From positions 155,474,547 through 155,538,546 of the forward strand of contig OZ023265.1 of the NCBI GenBank assembly GCA_964006375.1: a stretch of DNA of 64,000 nt, in the 5' to 3' direction. Shown here in pieces: positions 38,346 to 50,383 of this stretch (position 1 is the first letter of the stretch; each line of letters begins with the position of its first letter). Both the position numbers and the translations under genes were made by a program. The notes below the pieces were generated by a model, which made no database searches, was not told where the DNA came from, and worked only from the letters and a program-made list of their open reading frames with translations. This DNA is from Tillus elongatus (taxonomy: Eukaryota > Arthropoda > Insecta > Coleoptera > Cleridae).

Positions 38346-39885
38346 AAACGCTTTAGGGCTTACAGCTTAAATACTATCGTACCGTGGGTGTCGACAAGGA
38401 GGAAAGAGGTAACTTGTTCATTCTGGACTTGAAGGTTTGGAGGTTCGGGGGAGAAGGAAAAACATGTGCCGGCAAGGAATTCCACAACTTTGAAGTCCTC
38501 GGGACAAAAGAGCGGGCATAACAAGATGTTCTATGTCTGGTGACCTGGACAGTAAAAGGGTGCATACGCTCTGTTCCCCTGGTAGATCTGTTGGGCGCAG
38601 CAGGTGGAAGAACTATGGAAGAAAGCTCCTCTGAGCACTGCGCGTGCAGATATCTATAAAAGAGAGAGAGATCACCAACAGCACGTCGGTGGGCAAGGGA
38701 TGGCAGCCTTTGGGTGAGGGTAGGGTCACCGATGAGACGTATAGCTCTCTTCTGAATGGAGTCTAGGATAGAGAGTGTAGAAGCGGCAGCAGCACCCCAG
38801 ATGTGGGAGCAGTATTCGAGGTTTGATCTTATTTGTGAAGTATATACGGTATAGAGATTAGCTCGTGAAAAGTAATTGCGAGCCCGGAAGATAAAACCTA
38901 ATTTCTTAACAGCCGATTCTGCAATTGATGTGACATGTTGATGCCAATTCAAATTCTGATCCACAGAAATGCCAACAAGTGAAAAGGACTCATTAGTTTG
39001 AATAACTTGGGTGTTTATTGTGATGGGTCTAGCGCTTGTGTATCTCTTATGAGAAAGAAAGCAAGACTGTGATTTGGTGGGGTTAAATTGTACAAGATTT
39101 CTACTTCCCCAGTCTAAAATTTTTTGGAGATCCACGGAGATAGAACCCTCCATGAGTCTGCGATCCTCATCTAATTGGGCTAAAGAGACAGGCTTAGAAT
39201 ATTGTATATTTGAGTGGAGGGTGCTGTCGTCCGCGTAACTGTGAACTTGATTGAATGTGCTAGAGAGGAGGTCGTTGATGTAGAGAAGAAAAAAGTAGGG
39301 GCTAAAGCTGAACCTTGAGGAACTCCTGCATTAATTGGATACAGTTTAGAGGAATGGCCATCCACGACAACAGAAATTCTCCGGTTGGAGAGGAAATTGG
39401 CTGTCCAGGTACAGAGTTTTGGTGGTAGGCCATAGTCCGGAAGTTTATTAAGCAGCGCTGCGTGCCAGACCTGGTCGAATGCTTTGGATATGTCTAGAGC
39501 GACAAGCTGGGATTTACCGTGTAGTTCCATAGACTTGTTCCAAGAATGGATGACAAAGGAAAGGACGTCGGCAGTTGATCTGCGCTGACGGAATCTATAC
39601 TGCCTGTCGTGGATTAGACTGTGTTTTGCAAGAAATTTGAGTAATTCGGTGTTAATATACTTTTACATCACTTTAGAGACAACTGAAAGGAGATAAATAG
39701 GCCTGTAGTTGCTAGGAAGCGCTTTGGATCCTTTCTTGGGGACAGGTTGTACTAGAGCAGTTTTCCAGTTACTAGGGAATATGCCTCTATTGTAAGATGT
39801 CTGAAACAGCCGAGTCAGGACAGGAGCAAGTTCTGGTGCGCATTTTTTGAGAACATTTGCTAGGATCTCGTCAAGGCCGGAGGTT
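38346..39885 (-). mobile_element. Jockey-like LINE copy J3, 5'-truncated
   Basis: The minus strand carries the RT from the VPKKGSKAL-like text near 39735 through MELHGKSQLVALDISKAFDQ, NAGVPQGSALAPT, a frameshift at the YADDS region (about 39230), then the C-terminal 259-codon frame 39153-38374 (VDLQKILDWGSRN to SLSTPTVR). One shift and one stop are enough to inactivate it. It is among the better preserved copies. Confidence 0.85.
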
Positions 39886-40650
39886 TTGTTACAATCTAAA
39901 ATCAGCGTGCTTACTATAAATTAGTGATGATTCCGTTTGTCATGATACAAATATTTTAAGATTAATGTGCGTAGATGAAAATAATATTTTTTTATTTGGC
40001 ATTTAGTATTGTATTTTGTTTAAGATATATGGACCATAGTTTAAATAAAAAGTGTTTTAAATTAAACAAGATATTTGAACCTTAATTGCTTGTAAACCAT
40101 CGATGAACTTAAACCACTGCTTAAGTCTTTGAATGATTTTTGCAAAAACCAGATATATGAACCAGGCAATAAACATTTGAACCTGTGACAAGCACTAATA
40201 AGTACACTTTAAAGAACACAATTAAATCATAACATATTTTTAAGACCTGACGATGGAATGTATAGCCTACAGTCAGGCTACACATTATAGTCTTCCAGAG
40301 CAGCTTCCACGCACATACAGTGCAGCAACAAGGGAACTGTGGGAAGAAAACTCCTCTTGCTAATACCACGACGAGCACTGACTAGCAACCATCGCTTCAG
40401 TACTGCCGGCACCTGCGGTAAGATTTTAAGCAGTAGGCAGAGACCGGTTTCGTCCTCCTTATGGACTATGCAGTATGCCACACCTGCGCTACAATAAATC
40501 GTCCTTACGTGCATTAAATAGAAGAACACATCTTATAGAGCATCTCTAGATTATTTGGAATTAATCTTTCACTCGTGTTTTCACAGGATTGGAGCCTTCT
40601 GTCACTATCATCTTCATTCAACTCATGTAGCAACTCTGTTTTTAGGGGTA

Positions 40651-40651
<1 letters not shown>
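39886..40651. other. No gene seen; ribozyme-like relic inside
   Basis: Mostly unassigned. A PLE-like or retrozyme-like piece is suggested at 40240-40500 by the relic listed separately and by the inverted phrase cctgac/gtcagg around 40245-40275. The minus frames at 40121-40529 have no domain. Confidence 0.35.
40434..40485 (-). ncRNA. Hammerhead-like relic
   Basis: On the minus strand: box CTGCATA (CTGANGA expected), stem II GTCC/GGAC, GAAA, the palindrome ACCGGT and the triplet GTC. The 3' half is perfect while the 5' box has two core changes, so it is a degenerate relative of the retrozyme ribozyme with a different stem II. Confidence 0.45.

Positions 40652-40733
<82 letters not shown>
40652..40733. 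repeat. (TA)n microsatellite
   Basis: TA tract immediately left of the inverted PLE. Confidence 0.95.
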
Positions 40734-40738
<5 letters not shown>

Positions 40739-40823
40739 CATGCTTGGTTCTCGGGTTAAACCGCGTCCAGAGTTTATGGAAACTCGACGTTTCGACTCCT
40801 GTTTTGGAGCCATTTTCAAGAGG

Positions 40824-41173
40824 TAAAGGAAATATGTAAGGACACTCTAAGGCCTCAATCTGCCTACTCCTTAGAGTGATTGACAAAGGTGGGTAAAGGA
40901 AATATGTAAGGACACTCTAAGGCCTCAATCTGCCTACTCCTTAGAGTGGTGGACAAAGGTGGGTAAAGGAAATATGTAAGGACACTCTAAGGCTTCAATC
41001 TGCCCACTCCTTAGAGTGATGGACAAAGGTGGGTAAGGAAATATGTAAGAACACTCTAAGGCCTCAATCTGCCTACTCCTTAAAGTGGTGGACAAAGGTA
41101 GGTAAAGAAAATATGTAAGGACACTCTAAGGCCTCAATCTGCCTACTCCTTAGAACGGTGGATAAAGGTAGGT
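40824..41173. repeat. 70-bp tandem array, left arm
   Basis: Five units start at 40824, 40894, 40964, 41034 and 41103, each containing 'aatatgtaaggacactctaa' and 'cctactccttagagtg'. The single unit in the nested PLE at 62161-63075 shows that the expansion is specific to this copy. Confidence 0.85.
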
Positions 41174-41970
41174 TAGGTTGTTGTAGCTCGATTACGGGGC
41201 CTCAATCTGCCTACTCCCCAAATCTCGCCGGAGATCGTCTGTGAGGTCTCAGTGTGTTCAACCCTAGGCCTCAGAGAGATCTGGCAGTTCGTTGCAAGTC
41301 TTGTCTTATATATGTCGTTCCGTCTACCTGTTGCGTCATCAGTGAAAGTAGTGGGGTCACAGTCAATTAAGTGGGGGGCTTTGGTCACGGTATCTAGAGG
41401 AGGATTAAGAGGGTCACCGGCATTTGTTGAGGCAGATAATGATGCAACAAAATTGTCTGTGGAATTCATTTCCCTTTTGTGTGTTTGCAAAGAAGATATA
41501 ATAGGTTTCCAAGTAGTCGGAAGGCGAAGACCATCATCTCTCTTATTTAAACAATCGGGACGTTTTTCAATCTCGATTGCTTCGCGGATAATTCTCGTTT
41601 TGAAATTGTAAACCGGTGCTATTTTTTTGGCATTATCGAAGTCTATTTTGTGCCCTGTATAAATATGATGCATGGCCAGCGCGGATGAGGGGTCCAATTT
41701 TCTAACTGCGAGGGTGTGTTCGTATATTCTATTGCGGATGCGTCTGTTTGTTTGTCCTCCTTTGTTCGGGAACAGTCAGAGCAAGGAATTTCGTAAACTC
41801 CGTGGGATTCGTTTGGAATCGTATCCTTGGGAGTTTTTATTACAATACAACTAAATTCCGTGGTTCGAACATTAGTAACACGATCCCTTAGACTAACGGA
41901 CAACAACAACAAACAGACAGAATTAAACTTTTTAAGACAGACATTGCTAGAAAACGGATACGACAACAAT
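41173..41970 (-). pseudogene. PLE GIY-YIG endonuclease, left arm, frameshifted
   Basis: Minus frame 41969-41643 holds HGVYEIPCSDCSRT (GIY-YIG core and Cys pair) then shifts. Frame 41697-41173 continues DPSSALAMHHIYTGHKIDFD, RIIREAIEIEKRPDCLNKRD and GLRLPTTWKPI. These are the GIY-YIG and terminal motifs of PLE proteins. The YVGQT part is lost by a small deletion near 41760. No reverse transcriptase domain is present. Confidence 0.8.
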
Positions 41971-42636
41971 CACATACTACGAAACATTAGAAACGCACAA
42001 CAACAAACCACTACACCACAACAAGAACAAACAGCGTCCACACAACAACACACAGCGTTTTGACCATACATTAAAGGTGTCACCGACAAAATCAGCCGAA
42101 TTTTCAGAACCCATAATATCAAAACCGTATTCACAACAGACCAAAAACTGTCAAATCTTATAAAAACTCCCAAGGATACGATTCCAAACGAATTCCACGG
42201 AGTTTACGAAATTCCTTGTTCTGACTGTTCCCGAACTTACGTAGGACAAACAAACAGACGCATCCACAATAGAATATACGAACACACCCTCGCAGTTAGA
42301 AAATCCGACCCCTCATCCGCGCTGGCCATGCATCAAATTCATACAGGGCACAAAATAGACTACGATAATGCCAAAACAATAGCACCGGTTTACAAGTTCA
42401 AAACGAGAATTATCCGCGAAGCAATCGAGATTGAAAAACGTCCCGATTGTTTAAATAAGAGAGATGATGGTCTTCGCCTTCCGACTACTTGGAAACCTAT
42501 TATATCTTCTTTGCAAACACACAAAAGGGAAATGAATTGCACAGACAATTTTGTTGCATCATTATCTGCCTCAACAAATGCCGGTGACACTCTTAATCCT
42601 CCTCTAGATACCGTGACCAAAGCCCCCCATAATTGA
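41857..42636 (+). pseudogene. PLE GIY-YIG endonuclease, right arm and spacer, nearly open
   Basis: Reads LRLTDNNNKQTELNFLRQTL, then after one TGA at about 42061 PYIKGVTDKISRIFRTHNIK, GVYEIPCSDCSRTYVGQTNR with the full GIY-YIG core (about 42199-42260), EHTLAVRKSDPSSALAMHQI and KRDDGLRLPTTWKP to a stop at 42634. The CxxC and two His of the PLE-type zinc finger are visible. The RT domain is missing, so this is a 5'-truncated copy. Confidence 0.8.
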
Positions 42637-42837
42637 CTGTGACCCCACTACTTTCACTGATGACGCAACAGGTAGACGGAACGACATATATAAGACAAGA
42701 CTTGCAACGAACTGCCAGATCTCTCTGAGGCCTAGGGTTGAACACACTGAGACCTCACAGACGATCTCCGGCGAGATTTGGGGAGTAGGCAGATTGAGGC
42801 CCCGTAATCGAGCTACAACAACCCAACCTACCTTTAT

Positions 42838-43185
42838 CCACCGCCCTAAGGAGTAGGCAGATTGAGGCCTTAGAGTGTCCTTACATATTTCCTTTACCTA
42901 CCTTTGTCCACCACTCTAAGGAGTAGGCAGATTGAGGCCTTAGAGTGTTCTTACATATTTCCTTTACCCACCTTTGTCCATCACTCTAAGGAGTAGGCAG
43001 ATTGAAGCCTTAGAGTGTCCTTACATATTTCTTTTACCCACCTTTGTCCACCACTCTAAGGAGTAGGCAGATTGAGGCCTTAGAGTGTCCTTACATATTT
43101 CCTTTACCCACCTTTGTCAATCACTCTAAGAAGTAGGCAGATTGAGGCCTTAGAGTATCCTTACATATTTCCTTTACCTCTTGAA
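42838..43185. repeat. 70-bp tandem array, right arm
   Basis: Five units inverse to those at 40824-41173. Equal copy number in both arms suggests that the arms were copied from each other after expansion. Confidence 0.85.
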
Positions 43186-43292
43186 AATGGCTCCAAAACA
43201 GGAGCCGAAACGTCGAGTTTCCATAAATTCTGGACGCGGTTTAACCCGAGAACCAAGCATGTCTCACATTAAAGACCGCGGAAATCTTTCTG

Positions 43293-43442
<150 letters not shown>

Positions 43443-43689
43443 GGTCTGCAAAATTTTGTGGATATTGGATCGAGCTGTACATGTTGTTGCAGAGAGCTGA
43501 CGAATATACCGACTTTTATTTTGCTCAAGTTGTTGTATTACACCTACTTTCTTTGCTTCGTTCCTTACACTCAGCGCTCGCTCGCGCTTCTTATTGCAAA
43601 CCAAACCAGTTTCTTTAATATTTCGCTATATTCTTGAAACACGAACATCACTTACATTTTTGTCAGGAAGGTTTTCATTAAAAATACGA

Positions 43690-45985
43690 GCAGTTTCTCT
43701 ACTGCACTGATTATTGTCATAATAAATTGACACGCTTTTTAGCCTTAGAGTGTGCTAATCCTGGACGATTTTTCAACTGCTGGATTATCCTTCTATCTAT
43801 CCAGGTCCTTAAGGTGCGTTTTTCCCTATATGATGATATCCCCAGCACAGGTTCTGGCCCAAAAAAGTCCTCCTGGGCACCACCTTTGCCAAGCGAGTCG
43901 GCCGCTAAATTGCCATTAAGGTCCGAGTGCGGTATCCAGACCAGCGACGCCCAATTGTAGCTGCGTAGTTCGTAAAAGGCAGATTTACAGCTCCATACCG
44001 TTTTTAAATTGCAACGGTAGGAACCAAGTTCCTTTACTGCAGCTTGGCTATCTGAATATACTTTTATAGATTTGTGTGTGCAATAGTTTTGGATAATTGC
44101 CCTCGCACACATCTCGATGGCATACACTTCTGCCTGGTGTGTGGTTGCATACTTTCCGAGGCTAGATGATATTCTTGCATCCGTGTTTCTTCCATATGCG
44201 CCAGCTCCTGCGCCCCGATCGCTTTTAGAGCCATCAGTGTACCAGCAGAGGTCTGCCTTTAATAGGGTCGTCCCTTTTCAGAAGGACGGTCTTGAAAGAC
44301 ATATCTCTACTGATCTTTGTAGGCATCAGGTCTGAAGCCATCCCAGAACCTCATGACTCTCAATGTCATCGAGCAGTCTGTTCCTTCTCAAACTGATTGC
44401 CTTCGACATGCTGTCAGCCGTTTGTTTTAATCTTTAGGTTGTCCACCTAGCCTCCCTTTACAGCCAAATGTAACAAGGTTTATGGTTTAGGACTTCTGTA
44501 GCGGCTGATGGAGCGGTCCTTTCGCGCCCGTTATCATCAGACAATCTTGTCTCTGTAGCTAAGCCAGTTTGGCCCTCGTGGTACCACGAAGTGCCTTAGG
44601 CCACCAAACTATAGCTCCATAGGTTATCATCGGTCTGGTAACATAGAGCAAGTACATCTGTTGTGGACTTGCTTTCCTGTTATTTCCACAGATTCTTCGG
44701 CATGTCCATAGGGACAGTTTTGCCCTGCGGATTACATTCTCTAACTGTACCTTCCAGTTGAGATTTTTATCTAGAGTAGCTCACAGATGCTTCTTCGGTT
44801 CCACAAATGGAAGTGTTTCTTCCATAAGAATAGGTAGTATCAAGTTGTCCAACCTTATTCTTTTGGTAAATTGAACAATGATGGTTTTGCGGGAGCTCAC
44901 AGTCACCTGCTCCCTCCGGCACCAATCATTCACTACATTTAGTGTCGCTTGAAGAGTATTTAAAAGTTCCTCTTCAGATTTACCTCTAACCTCCTATAGT
45001 TCGACGATAACCAGCAAATGGTCCATAAAGGGGGGCCACAGTAGAGGAGATAATACTTCTCCCTGCGAGCACCCCCTTCCAGACCTGAAGCTGACCCGCC
45101 CCCCTGCAATGAGGTAATAATGGTCCGAATGTGCAGCCTGCTACCGATCCAGCCAGAAATTGTGGGTTCCACCCCTCTAGCGTAAGCAGCTTCGTAGAGG
45201 GAGTTAGGTAATGCATTGTTAAATGCTCCTTCAATGTCGAGAAACGCAGCCACTGCTACCTCCCAGTGAGTGTGTGATTTTCTCAACAAGGTTATTGAGT
45301 GTTAAGTCACTAGATTTGTCAATTTGGTAGGTATACTAGTGAGCATTGAGAGGGTTATTGCTTAAGATATTCCCCCTAACGTGTCCGTCCAGTATTTTTT
45401 CTTATCCTTTTAGGAGGAATGAAGTCAGACTGAGAAGATTTGGGTAGGAGTTTATTACGTCCTAATTTGGGAATATATGCACCCCCAGTCACCGTCAATC
45501 TGGATGGAATTTAGTTCTATGCCAGACTGGCCCTATACAGCTTGATGAGGAATTGGAAAAGTCCCTCCAGTCCATTTTGTAGCCAAACCGGAATCACCCC
45601 ATCTTCCCTTGGCACCTTGACTGGCTGTAAATGCTTAACAGCACACTCCACCGCCGACGCTGTCATTATTTTCCGAGCAACCCGCCAGTCTTTGGGGTCG
45701 ATATAAACGCCAGCGGGATTTCTTTATTACTCAGGATTAGACAATCTGGAAAATGTGTATGTGCTAAGAGCTCTAAGGTTTATTTCCTTGATTCTGTAAA
45801 GGAACCATCTGGTCGTTTTATCGATCCCAGTTCCTGGAGCCGGTCGCGTGAGAGAATCCTGTGGATCCTGGCGCTGCTGGGTAAATTGGCAATACCCCCG
45901 CAGAACCTTTTCCAGGACTTCCTCTTTGCGTTCCTGATCTCCTTGTTGTATAGTCTTAGAGCGGATTTATATTGTTCCCAGTTGT
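43690..45985 (-). pseudogene. Second I/LOA/R1-group LINE relic (RT and RNase H)
   Basis: Down the minus strand: EQYKSALRLYNKEIRNAKRK (about 45975), AAFLDIEGAFNN (RT motif A, about 45240), VQFTKRIRLDNLILPILMEE (about 44870), and the RNase H end MYAIEMCARAIIQN, KVYSDSQAAVKEL, WIPHSDLNGNLAADSLGKGG (44127-43717). Stops and shifts are frequent. Sequence differs enough from 15790-20706 to be a different family. The 5' end is cut at 45985, where J4 begins. Confidence 0.8.
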
Positions 45986-48660
45986 CTGCAGTCTGGAAGC
46001 TGGAAGAAAAGACATACTATGGATAAAACTATCTCTCTCAGGGCTGCAACTAAATTCATCTGTTGCATTTACTGGTCACCTTCTGACAACAACTCTGTCC
46101 AGCTCTTTGACTATCTTTCTAAAAAAAACCGACCATCTGATTTCTGAATATCCTTTCTCCGAGGTCACTATTCTTGGTGACTTCAATGTCCATAATAAGG
46201 AATAGCTAAGATCTTCAAAAACCGATCCACAAGGAAGAGCAGCGGAGGCCTTTGCAGTCAGCAATTCTTTAGCCAATATGGTTCAGCAACCTACTTACTT
46301 TCCTTGCATCCCAACACACAGCTCAAATCCCTTGGATCTCCTTCCTACCACATATCTTGACTGCTATAAGATATCAGTCACCGCCCCCCTGGGTCGCTCA
46401 GACCACGGCATGGTCACTGCTTCCTGCGCAATGCAACCCGAGGTCACACACTCATTACCCCCACGTATCGTTTGGCACTACAACTCCGCGAACTGGGACG
46501 AAATGCGAGATTACTTTTCCTCATTTCCATGGGCGTCTGTCTGCTTCTCTCATCCTGACCCCTCTGATATCTCACAAAACGTCACCGAAATTATTCAAGC
46601 TGGCATGGAATTATTTATCCCACGTACACAGAAAACCTCTGCAGCCACTTCAAAGCCCTGGTTCTCTAAATCCTGTGACAAGGCCAGACTTGAAAAGGTC
46701 AAAGCGCACAAAATGCTTCTACACAATCCTAGTCAAGAAAACCGTCAAGCATTTAACGACGCAAGAAACCGCTATGTCCGCATTCTTTCTGAGGCAAAAA
46801 ACTCGTTTAATAACCACATCAAAAACAAAGTCCTCTTATGCTCCAGCGGCAGCAAACCCTTCTGGACTCTTGCTAGATCTATTGGGAATAATTTCTGCAA
46901 GAGCACGTTCCCAGCTCTTGTCTCAGGGGATGAAATTGTTTCTACCGCCCTGGGCAAGGCTGAACTTTTTGCCTCGTTATTCGCCGGCAATTCTACTCTC
47001 AACCCACCTCCAAATGTTCAACCACCAACAGTGCCCAATGTGGCGCATAAAATGACAGATATCATTTTCAAAACTAGAAAGGTACGAAAGATGATCTCTT
47101 CTCTCAATACTAGGTAAGCCTCTGGCCTTGACGAGATCCCAGCAATTGTTCTCAAAAAATGCGCACCAGAACTTGCTCCTGTCCTGACTCGTCTGTTTTA
47201 GACATCCTACAATAGAGGCATATTCCCTAGTAACTGGAAAACTGCTCGAGTACAACCCGTCCCCATCAAAGGATCGAAAGCGCTTCCTAGCAACTACAGG
47301 CCCATTTCTCTTTTTTCAGTCATCTCTAAAGTGATGGAAAAGTATATAAACACCGAATTACTAAAATTTCTTGAAAAACACAGTATAATCCACGACAGGC
47401 AGTATGGATTCCGTCAGCGCAGATCAACTGCCGACCTCCTTTTCTTTGTCACCCATTCTTGGAACAAGTCTATGGAGGTACACGGTGAATCCCAGATTGT
47501 CGCTCTAGACATATCCAAAGCATTCGACCAGGTCTGGCACGTAGCGCTGCTTAATAAACTACCGGCCTATGGCCTACCACCAAAACTCTGTACGTGGACA
47601 GCGAATTTTCTCTCCAACCGGAGAATTTCTGTTGTCGTGGATGGCCATTCCTTTAAACTGTATCCAATTAATGCAGGGGTTCCTCAAGGTTCAGCTTTAG
47701 CCCCTACTTTGTTTTGTCTCCACATCAATGACCTCCTTTTTAGCACATCCAACCCAGTTCACAGTTACGCGGACGACAGCACCCTCCACTCCAATATACA
47801 ATATTCTAAGCCTGTCTCTTTAGCCCAATTAGATGAGGATCGCAGACTCATGGAGGGTTCTATCTCCGTAGATCTCCAAAAAATATAAGACTGGGGAAGT
47901 AGAAATCTTGTACAATTCAACCCCACCAAATCACAGTCTTACTTTCTTTCTCATAAGAGATCCACCAGCCCTAGACCCATCACAATCAACAACCAAGTTA
48001 TTCAAAGTAATGAGTCCTTTTCACTTGTTGGCATCTCTGTGGATCGAAATCTCAATTGGCACCAACATGTCACATCAATTGCAGAAGCGGCTGCTAAGAA
48101 ATTAGGTTTCCTCTTCCGGGCTCGCAAATATTTTTCGCCAGCTAATCTCTGTACTTTATATACTTCACAAATAAGACAAAACCTCAAATACTGCTCCCAC
48201 ATCTGGGGTGCTGCTGCCGCTTCTACACTCGCTATCCTGGACTCCATTCAGAAGAGACCTATACGTCTCATCGGTAACCAGACCCTTACCCAAAGGCTGC
48301 CATCCCTTGCCCACCGACGTGCCGTTGGTGGCTTCTCTCTCTTTTATAGATATCTGCACGGGCACTGCTCAGAGGAGCTTTCTTCCATAGTTCCTCCACC
48401 TGCTGCCCCCAACAGATCTACCAGGGGAACAGAGCGAATGCACTCTTTTACTGTCCAGGTCACCAGACATAGAACATCTTGTTATGCCCGCTCTTTTGTC
48501 TCGAGGACTTCCAAGTTGTGGAACTCCCTGCCGGCATATGTTTTTCCTTCTCCCCCGAACCTCCAAACCTTCAAGTCCAGAATTAACAAGTTGCCTCTTT
48601 CCTCCTTGTCGACACCCACGTTACGATAGTATTTAGGCTGTAAGCTGTATGTTGTTGAAA
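45986..48660 (+). mobile_element. Jockey-like LINE copy J4, best preserved
   Basis: Starts inside the endonuclease (KLSLSGLQLNS), with ILGDFNVHNKE (about 46170) and GRSDHGMVTAS (about 46390). The frame 46278-47117 covers the rest of the endonuclease and linker. The RT frame 47331-47888 holds HDRQYGFRQRRSTADLLFFV, LDISKAFDQVWHVALL, NAGVPQGSALAPTLF and an intact YADDS. After a one-base nonsense change (47886) the C-terminal frame continues to SLSTPTLR at 48629. A short 3' UTR ends near 48660 with 'attaaagaaaag'. Confidence 0.9.
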
Positions 48661-49679
48661 TTAAAGAAAAGTCTTAACACAGTCAATGGCTTCCACACCT
48701 AATGAAATACAACTATATTCGATTTTTTATTTTAAAGCTTTGAAAGCAAATACCTACAAAACTAATTAGTAGCGTTTAAAATTAAAGCTATGAATAGAGA
48801 ATCAAAAGAGTTTTCTATTCCATTCAATGTATCTTCCCTATTTAAATTAATAAGGTGAGAGCCGCCCTCGCTAAGTTGAAAGCTAAAGCGTGTTTTGGGG
48901 TTTTTCAAAATGCTCAGTAGTTCTCGGGAAATCACTGGTGCAACCTTTTGCAATGGACACCTGTATAGCATGTAAATACCATTATTTAACCACCCCTATT
49001 TCTCCTTCTACACTATATTAATAGAAACTAAAAAAATATCCCTTAAATTAATCGCTAACTACTATCTATTAGAAAGAAGCGTGTTTTCTTGAGTTTTGAT
49101 AAACAATTATTTATAGCATTGCAAAACTGTAAACCAACCATGTCGCCCATATCTAATTTGTTAAAAAAAATTCAATTCAAATTTGCGTTTCACATTTGCT
49201 CGTGTAGCGTGTGACATACTAATTATGCAATTGTTATTTCGTTGCACTATCTTAACATATTCGCATGTCTGTAACCAAGATAAATTAAAATATTTGTAAA
49301 GGTATAGCAAAAGAAAATCTAGCTAAGGAGCTAATAATACTATTGATTTACCTCATATTAATTCCGCTGATATAAAAAGCGATCGATTAGAAATGTCAAG
49401 GAAGCTACACAATACATGATCTGGCAATTTTACTTTACTTGAACTTCTTGAAATCATTCTAATAAAATTCAAGGCGAACTACAGTAAAAATACTCAGCTT
49501 GGTATTTTCTTGGAAACCACTTAATTTTTTGTGTTATGTAGCGAACGCAAATATGCTTAAAGAATATTGTTTGGTGTAGTCGTTGTTTTCACATATTGGA
49601 AACCGCATTTTGTACATTGCTAAGCGCAACCAAGAGTATAAGGCGATAAAATGCAACCAAGGTACCCATAATAAACTAT
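48661..49679. other. No gene seen
   Basis: AT-rich, without any repeat family recognised from elsewhere in the window; possibly unique host sequence. Confidence 0.4.
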
Positions 49680-49683
49680 GCTA

Positions 49684-49685
<2 letters not shown>

Positions 49686-49734
<49 letters not shown>
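49686..49734. repeat. (AAT)n tail microsatellite
   Basis: 3' tail of the ORF1-only LINE when read on the minus strand (ATT)n. Confidence 0.9.
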
Positions 49735-49736
<2 letters not shown>

Positions 49737-49934
49737 TTTTATTCACACAAAAAAATACAAAAATAATATAATATAATTCTTACATAAAAGTTGAATAAAA
49801 TCCATAGAACCCACAAAAGTCAGAGACTTGTGCGTGGGTATTCTAAACTATATAACTAATAAATGTACATTCCTACAAAGCACAATGTTAGGATAGGAAT
49901 TCTTGTAAAAAAAAAATCCATAATCTAGTAGAGT

Positions 49935-50115
49935 GAAACATGAACAACACACACACAGACAGATTCATATTAATATACACACATACACATACAGGCGTGC
50001 ATACACACATATACACATACACACATGTACCCACATGTACCCACACATACATACACACACATATATACACACATACATACACATACATATATACACACAT
50101 ACATCCAGATATACC
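49935..50115. repeat. CA/TACA-rich low-complexity tract
   Basis: Mixed (CA)n and (TACA)n within the 3' UTR of the ORF1-only LINE. Overlapping frames on both strands here are translation artefacts. Confidence 0.9.
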
Positions 50116-50383
50116 TACATTCCCACATACTCATCACAAAAGAACACAACATCTTTAGAAAATATTAGCTGATAAATTGACATAAATATAATAAGCTATA
50201 TAATAAAATTCATAATACAATTACAACTATTAAATAAAAGAAACTACACATGCAATAAAAATGATGACAAAACAAACGCAAAATACAGACACTACAGACA
50301 ATCAGAATATCCCAAAACAGGGCAAAGCCGCAAGCAAAACGGCAACTGGTAATATATTAATTGACTATACCGTTTCGGTAAAT

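Larger units (their letters stand above)
40734..43268. mobile_element. Penelope-like element in inverted-repeat form (PLE type 2)
   Basis: The two arms, 40734-41843 and 42157-43268, are about 1.1 kb inverted copies around a 313-bp spacer. Each arm contains, from outside in: a terminal segment with a hairpin (ggctcc/ggagcc), GAAAC and the palindrome ACGT; five 70-bp tandem repeats; about 200 bp of 3' sequence; and the C-terminal GIY-YIG part of a PLE protein. The coding strands diverge outwards from the centre. TA tracts bound both sides. Head-to-head and inverted arrangements are a known habit of PLEs. Confidence 0.8.

Noticed and set aside
50000..50160. Histidine/threonine/tyrosine-rich and cysteine/valine-rich frames
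   Set aside because: They are translations of a CA/TACA low-complexity tract in both directions.
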